The notes under the pieces were generated by a model. It searched no databases. It was not told where the DNA came from and saw only the letters and a list, made by a program, of their open reading frames with translations. DNA of 11,331 bases, taken from NCBI GenBank assembly GCA_041594335.1, contig JBFHML010000066.1:1-11331 (forward strand). Reading direction: 5' to 3'. Positions 7,089 to 11,331 of this stretch are shown here, one piece after another (within the stretch, counting starts at the first letter, position 1; the number at the start of each line of letters is the position of its first letter). The DNA comes from JAGPUQ01 sp041594335 (GTDB lineage: Bacteria; Pseudomonadota; Gammaproteobacteria; Pseudomonadales; Porticoccaceae). The translations under genes were made by a program, and so were the position numbers.

Positions 7089-8282
7089 TCAGAAAGGGCC
7101 TGCCGCAGCGGTTTCGGCATCCACATCCGGCCAGTGGGCCCGCAGGGCATTGAGTAGGCGCAGGGTGCGCAGGCCGTCGAACCAGGTATGCAAGTGGAGA
7201 GCAAATCCCTGGGGGTCGGCAGCGTGGGCTCGAGCATGGGCCAGTGCCTTATCGATTCCTTGGGCTTGTAGCGCTTCCACTGTCTCCGGCCCCAGATCCG
7301 TCTCGTCGAGGTCGCGGGCCAGGAGTTCGGGAAACACACTTAACCATTGGTGCAACGCTGCAAAGGCGTTGGGATGGCGGAACAGCTTTTGGCCCTGGGC
7401 GTCGCCGGCCGCGAGAATGCGCGCCACCGCAGGCCCGGTGCCAAAGGGAACCCGGTTGGACGGCCGGGCAGCGATGTTGAGCTCCGGGCCGGCGAGTTCA
7501 TGAATTGCGCCGAGCTTGGCAAGCTTGTCGAGCAGGTAAAAGTCTTCGGCGCCATTACGGCGTGGAAAGCCCCGGGTCTTGGCGTAGGCCGTCACGTCGA
7601 CGGCGATGGTGCTCCCCAAGGTCGTAAAGGCATAGGGTGATCCTGCCCAGTGTAAGCCAGCTGCATAGTAGCGAATGCTGGCCTCGTAGAGTGCGGTAGC
7701 CGTCCCCAGCGCATCGGCGCCGATGCGGTGGCGGAAGGGATAGACGCACGCGGTGGGCTCCGCGTCAGGCCAGAGTCCCGCCCGATAGGCAGGAGGCGCT
7801 GCTACGGCGTTGAAGTAGCCAGCGGGCAGCTGGGTATCGGCATCACTGTTCCAAATCCAGTTTTGCGCCAGCTGCCCGGCATGGCGCAGCGCGACCGCGA
7901 TGTCGGCACCGATTTTGCGGGCGAGGCCCACGCCCTGGCTCTTTGGGATACGTCGCGTGGCGCTGTGGCGATCGACGGCCAGTAGGCCATGGCGTCCGCG
8001 TTGCTGGTAGAGATAGGGGTTGTCGTTTCCCCCCAATGCCTGCCACAACCTAGTGGTCTCGGCATCTTCCGGGAGGTGATCCGGCTGGTTGACCACCAAT
8101 ATCAGCAGAAAGGCCGGCTCGTCTGCGAGCGCGGCGAACAGCCGCTCGAGGAATGCTGGGGGTTCGCGAAACGCTGGGATCACCAGCACGGCTTCGAAGG
8201 TATCGGGCACGGCGCTGGCGAGGGCCGCCTCGGGTTCGGCAAAGCGGCGCAGATAGCGCGCCAGGGGGGCTGCGGCGGCCAT
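7089..8282 (-). CDS. Family-2-like (GT-A fold) glycosyltransferase
   Basis: A 397-residue protein that looks like a soluble GT-A glycosyltransferase. The N-terminal nucleotide-binding strand reads VLVIPAFREPP (from residue 32), and NSDADTQLP carries a DxD-type metal/nucleotide-sugar motif (D147-A148-D149). The later GFPRRNGAEDFYLLDKLAKLG stretch has E246-D247 where GT2 enzymes keep their acceptor base. I see no convincing membrane helix or signal peptide, so it probably acts in the cytoplasm or at the inner face of the membrane. The start is the ATG within TGATG at the end of miaE; the frame stays open further upstream, but that part lies inside miaE and is not protein-like. Donor and acceptor sugars are not known to me. 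There are no capsule, LPS or other sugar genes in the window, so its coupling to a tRNA hydroxylase gene is the only functional hint. Confidence 0.75.
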   Translation of the reverse strand: MAAAAPLARYLRRFAEPEAALASAVPDTFEAVLVIPAFREPPAFLERLFAALADEPAFLLILVVNQPDHLPEDAETTRLWQALGGNDNPYLYQQRGRHGLLAVDRHSATRRIPKSQGVGLARKIGADIAVALRHAGQLAQNWIWNSDADTQLPAGYFNAVAAPPAYRAGLWPDAEPTACVYPFRHRIGADALGTATALYEASIRYYAAGLHWAGSPYAFTTLGSTIAVDVTAYAKTRGFPRRNGAEDFYLLDKLAKLGAIHELAGPELNIAARPSNRVPFGTGPAVARILAAGDAQGQKLFRHPNAFAALHQWLSVFPELLARDLDETDLGPETVEALQAQGIDKALAHARAHAADPQGFALHLHTWFDGLRTLRLLNALRAHWPDVDAETAAAGPF

Positions 8283-8854
8283 CAGTGCAGTGCCGCCTGT
8301 AACGGTTGCGCGGCAATGATTTCGGCTTCGAGGGTAAGCCACTCGGTAAGCCGCGTATCCACCTCGTCGCGAGGGAAGTGCGCTCGGGCGAGGCGCTCGA
8401 ACAGGCCCTGATGGCGGGCTTCTGAAGCGGTGATCGCCACATAGAATGCTTTGAGGCTGCCTTCCGGTAGGGCATCTGCGATCAAGCCGAAGCGTTCGCA
8501 ACCACGGGCTTCCACCACCGCGCCCAGCAACAGGCGGTCCAGAAAATACTGCTCTCGCCCTGTGCGCACGGCGGCGCGCAGGGCGTTCACATAGGAGTCC
8601 TTACGGTCACGAGCCAAGTGTAACCCGCGGTCGTGTAGCAGGCGCACGACGGCGCGGAAGTGATCCAGTTCTTCTACTGCCAGATCAATCATGGCGGCAA
8701 CGATGTCCGGGCGATCGTTGTAGTGCAGGGCCATCGACAAGGCCATGCCCGAGGCTTTTTTCTCGGCGGCGGCATGGTCGTTGAGGAAACTGTCGAAATC
8801 GGCGAGGACTGCCTGTGTCCAGGCCGCCGGAGTCGTGTAGCGAAGGGTCGGCAT
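8282..8854 (-). CDS. miaE: MiaE, tRNA-(ms2io6A37) hydroxylase
   Basis: A 190-residue non-haem di-iron monooxygenase that hydroxylates the isopentenyl side chain of ms2i6A37 in tRNAs reading U-starting codons, giving ms2io6A. The ferritin-like four-helix pattern of iron ligands is complete: E31 (NDHAAAEKKASGMA), E62 and H65 (VEELDHF), E115 (VVEARGCERF), and E145 and H148 (ITASEARHQGLF). Length is close to the shorter MiaE proteins. O2 and an electron donor are required, so the modification responds to aerobic conditions. MiaE depends on upstream MiaA and MiaB, which are not in the window. The gene is divergent from fabV across 128 bases and its stop overlaps the glycosyltransferase start (TGATG), indicating a two-gene unit. 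The ATG at 8854 gives the family-like N-terminus; the ribosome site is weak. Confidence 0.93.
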   Translation of the reverse strand: MPTLRYTTPAAWTQAVLADFDSFLNDHAAAEKKASGMALSMALHYNDRPDIVAAMIDLAVEELDHFRAVVRLLHDRGLHLARDRKDSYVNALRAAVRTGREQYFLDRLLLGAVVEARGCERFGLIADALPEGSLKAFYVAITASEARHQGLFERLARAHFPRDEVDTRLTEWLTLEAEIIAAQPLQAALH

Positions 8855-8938
8855 CGTGCGCTCAGGGCTGGCTTCGGCGTATCATGGCGCGGCATTTTAC
8901 CGATCGCGGCCGCGCTCTGGCCGTTTATGGCGAATTTT

Positions 8939-8956
8939 TCGGCGCGCTGGCGCCGA
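8939..8956 (+). repeat. Perfect 7-bp inverted repeat in the fabV leader
   Basis: TCGGCGC and GCGCCGA are exact reverse complements separated by GCTG, giving a stable GC-rich hairpin that ends 14 bases before the fabV ribosome site. It is preceded, not followed, by a T-run, so it is not an intrinsic terminator in the fabV direction. It could be a protein-binding operator or a leader hairpin in the mRNA, or chance in GC-rich DNA. Confidence 0.4.
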
Positions 8957-8970
8957 CCGCTGGTTTCAAG

Positions 8971-8976
8971 GGGGAG
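8971..8976 (+). promoter_or_regulatory. Ribosome binding site deciding the fabV start
   Basis: GGGGAG lies six bases before the ATG at 8983. The frame is open for another 168 bases upstream, so this site together with the family-like MVIQPKVRGF N-terminus fixes the start. Confidence 0.8.
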
Positions 8977-8982
8977 CTCTGC

Positions 8983-10161
8983 ATGGTTATTCAACCCAAA
9001 GTCCGGGGATTCATTTGCACCAACGCCCACCCGGTGGGTTGCGCGGCTAACGTACAGCAGCAAATCGAGCATGTCCTCGGCAAGGGGGAAATTCCCGATG
9101 GCCCACGCCGCGTGTTGGTCATCGGGGCCTCCACGGGTTATGGCCTGGCCTCGCGTATTACAGCCGCCTTTGGTTGTGGTGCCGATACGCTCGGAGTGTT
9201 CTTTGAGAAAGCGCCGACCGAGAAGCGCCCGGGCACTGCTGGTTGGTATAACACAGCCGCTATGCAACAGGCAGCGCGCGCTCGGGGCCTGTATGCCGAG
9301 AGCATCAATGGGGATGCTTTCTCCGATGACATCAAGGCTCAGGTCGTTGACAAGCTCAAGCGGGAGCTGGGCCCCGTCGATCTGGTGGTGTATTCCATCG
9401 CCGCACCCCGCCGCACCGATCCACGCAGCGGTATCACCTATACCTCGGCACTCAAACCCATTGGACAACCCTTCACCATGCGGGGCATCAACACCGATAC
9501 CCTGGTGGTGGAGGAGACTACCGTACAGCCGGCCACGGAAGAAGAAATTCAGGCCACGATCAAGGTCATGGGCGGCGAGGATTGGGAATGGTGGATGGAA
9601 TTGCTGGATCAGGAGGGGCTACTGGCACCGGGTTGCAAAAGCACGGCCTATACCTATATCGGCAAGGAGATGACGTGGCCCCTATACGGCCACGCGGCTA
9701 TCGGCATGGCCAAGCGCGATTTGGACCGCGCGGCCAGGGCGATTGATGCCAAGCTGCAGGCGACCGGCGGTGAATGTCGGGTATCGGTACTGAAGGCGCT
9801 GGTGACCCAGGCAAGCTCTGCCATTCCCATCATGCCGTTGTACATTTCTATCCTCTACAAGATCATGAAGGAAGAGGGCACCCACGAGGGTTGTATCGAG
9901 CAAATCCAAGGCCTGTTCGCAAATCAGCTCTACGGCACTGCCCGCCAACTTGACGAGGATGGCCGTTTTCGAATGGACGGTAAGGAATTGCGGGATGCGG
10001 TGCAGCAGCAGGTAAAAGAGCTCTGGCAAACGGTGACGACGGAGAATGTCGAAGCCCTGACCGATCTTCAAGGCTATAAGGCGGAGTTCCTGCGCCTGTT
10101 TGGGTTCGGCATCGCCTCGGTGGATTACAGCGCAGATGTTGACCCAATGGTTGAAATTTAA
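8983..10161 (+). CDS. fabV: FabV, trans-2-enoyl-ACP/enoyl-CoA reductase (NADH)
   Basis: A 392-residue enzyme, close to the usual length of about 400, that reduces the trans-2 double bond of enoyl-ACP in the last step of each fatty-acid elongation cycle. It has the FabV N-terminus (MVIQPKVRGFICTNAHPVGC), the nucleotide-binding loop GASTGYGLASRI (from residue 48), and the family-specific catalytic spacing Y235-x8-K244 in PLYGHAAIGMAK, followed by R245. Many residues throughout, such as SIAAPRRTDPRSG and SAIPIMPLYISILYK, are FabV-like. FabV differs from FabI (Y-x6-K) and is commonly insensitive to triclosan, so its presence predicts intrinsic tolerance; this is family knowledge, not proved here. 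A reductase of crotonyl-CoA is the related alternative (Ter), which shares this fold. The start is fixed by a strong ribosome site. The hydrolase gene follows after 35 bases. Confidence 0.95.
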   Translation: MVIQPKVRGFICTNAHPVGCAANVQQQIEHVLGKGEIPDGPRRVLVIGASTGYGLASRITAAFGCGADTLGVFFEKAPTEKRPGTAGWYNTAAMQQAARARGLYAESINGDAFSDDIKAQVVDKLKRELGPVDLVVYSIAAPRRTDPRSGITYTSALKPIGQPFTMRGINTDTLVVEETTVQPATEEEIQATIKVMGGEDWEWWMELLDQEGLLAPGCKSTAYTYIGKEMTWPLYGHAAIGMAKRDLDRAARAIDAKLQATGGECRVSVLKALVTQASSAIPIMPLYISILYKIMKEEGTHEGCIEQIQGLFANQLYGTARQLDEDGRFRMDGKELRDAVQQQVKELWQTVTTENVEALTDLQGYKAEFLRLFGFGIASVDYSADVDPMVEI

Positions 10162-10196
10162 TCAATAACGTATTGAATAATGAAAAGAGAAATGCC

Positions 10197-11057
10197 ATGA
10201 ACGAGCCCGCTTCCACCGCTGTCGACCAGTTTTCTCCCCGGGTGCGGCGCATTGCGGCCCCCAATGGCAGTGCCATGACCGGGCCCGGCACCAACACCTT
10301 TCTGATCGGCCGAGAGCAGGTTGCGGTACTCGATCCGGGGCCAGAGTACGAGAGCCACTATCAGGCGATACTCGAAGCGGGAGCCGGCCGCATCCGCTGG
10401 GTCGTCGTTACGCATACCCACAAGGACCACTCGCCGCTGGCGGCACGGCTCGCCGCCGAGACCGGTGCAGAACTGATTGGCCGGATGTTACGCCCGGCGG
10501 ATGAATTCCAGGACACCAGTTTTGCGGTGGAGCGCGACCTGCAGGATGGCGAGCGCCTGCAGACGCCGGAATTCACTTTAGAGGCGATCTACACCCCGGG
10601 CCACGTCGGCAACCATTTTTGTTTCTATCTGCACGAGGACCGGCTGCTGTTTTCCGGCGATCACATCATGGATGGTTCCACCGTGGTGATTCTGCCGCCG
10701 TCGGGTGATATGAAGGACTATCTCGACTCCCTGCAACGGTTAGAGCAGTATCCAGCCACGGGTATCGCGCCTGGCCATGGCAATCTGATCCCAGAGCCGG
10801 GCAAGGTCATCGATACGCTGCGCCGCCATCGCCTGATGCGCGAACAAAAAGTCCTCTCCGCGATGAAAAAGATCGGCCCGGGCAATATCCTCGACTTGTT
10901 GCCCGTGGTTTACGACGACGTCGAGCCCAAGCTGCATTTTTATGCCCGCTTTTCGCTCTGGGCGCACCTGCTCAAATTAGAGCGCGACGGCATTGCGCGG
11001 CGCACCCGTCGGGATGCAGAATTCGATCGGGAAGGTTGGGAATTGATCGCCGCCTGA
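10197..11057 (+). CDS. Metallo-beta-lactamase-fold hydrolase, LACTB2-like
   Basis: A 286-residue hydrolase with a complete MBL metal site: HTHKDH (H73, H75, D77, H78), H136 in TPGHVGNH, D155 in FSGDHIMDG and H194 in PGHG. This supports two metal ions, normally zinc. After the MBL core comes a C-terminal helical extension (from about residue 210) resembling the winged-helix-like region of LACTB2-type proteins. Relatives include human LACTB2 (an endoribonuclease) and thioesterase or lactonase-like enzymes, so the substrate is undecided. The ATG at 10197 gives PNGSAMTGPGTNTFLIG near the N-terminus, as in relatives; an AGAGA site lies about seven bases upstream. A TTG at 10173 would add eight unlikely residues. 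The gene sits between fabV and the DUF2789 gene with short gaps, so co-transcription with fabV is likely, but a link to fatty acids is only suggested by position. Confidence 0.87.
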   Translation: MNEPASTAVDQFSPRVRRIAAPNGSAMTGPGTNTFLIGREQVAVLDPGPEYESHYQAILEAGAGRIRWVVVTHTHKDHSPLAARLAAETGAELIGRMLRPADEFQDTSFAVERDLQDGERLQTPEFTLEAIYTPGHVGNHFCFYLHEDRLLFSGDHIMDGSTVVILPPSGDMKDYLDSLQRLEQYPATGIAPGHGNLIPEPGKVIDTLRRHRLMREQKVLSAMKKIGPGNILDLLPVVYDDVEPKLHFYARFSLWAHLLKLERDGIARRTRRDAEFDREGWELIAA

Positions 11058-11076
11058 CGTTATTGAGGGAGCATCC

Positions 11077-11310
11077 ATGGATACCAGTCCACACGACATC
11101 CAGGCGCTGTTTGCCCAGCTTGGTCTGCCCGATAGTGAAGCCGCTATCGCGGAATTCATTGACCAGCACCGACCGTTGGATCCGTCACTCAAACTTGAAG
11201 ATGCGCCCTTTTGGAGTGGTACCCAACGACGTTTTATCGCCGCCGCGATCGAAGAGGACGCCGAATGGGTAGAGGCGGTCGATCACTTGGATGCGTTGTT
11301 ACGACACTAG
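11077..11310 (+). CDS. DUF2789 family small protein
   Basis: A complete 77-residue acidic protein matching the DUF2789 family: a MDTSPH start, LFAQLGLPDSEAAI, FIDQHRPL, DAPFW (42-46) and a final VDHLDALLR. The pattern suggests a small all-helical fold. No enzyme residues, signal peptide or membrane segment are visible, and I know of no established function. A GAGGGA ribosome site (11065-11070) six bases before the ATG supports the start. It follows the MBL-fold gene by 19 bases and is probably the third gene after fabV. The remaining 21 bases of the window show nothing recognisable. Confidence 0.85.
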   Translation: MDTSPHDIQALFAQLGLPDSEAAIAEFIDQHRPLDPSLKLEDAPFWSGTQRRFIAAAIEEDAEWVEAVDHLDALLRH

Positions 11311-11331
11311 CGCGGCGTGTGGCGCAATAGC

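Larger units (their letters stand above)
8855..8982. promoter_or_regulatory. Divergent intergenic region between miaE and fabV
   Basis: These 128 bases separate the start codons of two divergent genes, so promoters for both must lie here or within the gene ends. On the minus strand a TAAAAT (8893-8898 read in reverse) could be a -10 element for miaE, but I find no matching -35 at the right distance. I see no convincing -10/-35 pair for fabV. The region also holds a GC-rich palindrome (GCGGCCGC, about 8905-8912) and the separate inverted repeat at 8939-8956. Confidence 0.4.

Noticed and set aside
8283..8501. N-terminal extension of the glycosyltransferase into miaE
   Set aside because: The extension is Arg/Pro-rich and overlaps a complete MiaE; the TGATG start gives a normal GT N-terminus.
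8815..8982. Upstream extension of fabV
   Set aside because: A strong ribosome site and the conserved FabV N-terminus fix the start at 8983; the extension overlaps the start of miaE.
10173..10196. TTG start for the MBL-fold hydrolase
   Set aside because: It lacks a ribosome site and adds eight unconserved residues; the ATG at 10197 is better placed.
1..11331. CRISPR arrays, insertion sequences, tRNA genes or phage genes
   Set aside because: I found no regularly spaced repeats, transposase or integrase motifs, or tRNA-like cloverleaf sequence when reading both strands.

Overview
The window is about 11.3 kb of GC-rich (roughly 60%), gene-dense chromosomal DNA with no mobile elements, RNA genes or CRISPR arrays that I can see. 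The gene content (FabV-type enoyl-ACP reductase, MiaE tRNA hydroxylase, DUF2789, TerC, MarC and an itaconate-cluster-like acyl-CoA gene set) suggests a gammaproteobacterium, perhaps near the Pseudomonadales/Cellvibrionales. That placement is inferred from protein families, not from any marker-gene comparison.

Left end (1-1816, + strand): three integral membrane protein genes. They are the 3' part of an MgtC/SapB family gene, a TerC family gene, and a MarC family gene whose GTG start overlaps the TerC stop. Ion or metal homeostasis is the likely shared theme, but substrates cannot be read from the sequence.

Centre (1866-7031, + strand): six tightly spaced genes that look like one operon. They encode an acyl-CoA dehydrogenase, a hotdog hydratase of the itaconyl-CoA/mesaconyl-C4-CoA hydratase type, a CitE-like lyase (probably citramalyl-CoA or a related 3-hydroxyacyl-CoA), an enoyl-CoA hydratase/isomerase family protein, a D-2-hydroxyacid dehydrogenase, and a YjbQ/UPF0047 protein. 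The first three match the logic dehydrogenate, hydrate, cleave, which for a C5 dicarboxyl-CoA would end in acetyl-CoA plus pyruvate. A CoA transferase or ligase is absent from the window.

Reverse-strand pair (7089-8854, - strand): miaE and a family-2-like glycosyltransferase joined by a TGATG overlap, so probably translationally coupled. The pair converges on the central operon and diverges from fabV.

Right end (8983-11310, + strand): fabV (fatty acid elongation, commonly linked to triclosan tolerance), a LACTB2-like metallo-beta-lactamase-fold hydrolase and a small DUF2789 protein, closely spaced and probably co-transcribed. The fabV leader contains a perfect 7-bp inverted repeat.

Most promising leads: the miaE-glycosyltransferase coupling, the apparent relocation of the catalytic glutamate in the acyl-CoA dehydrogenase, the missing first glutamate in the enoyl-CoA hydratase homologue, and the identity of the CoA-ester substrate of the central operon.
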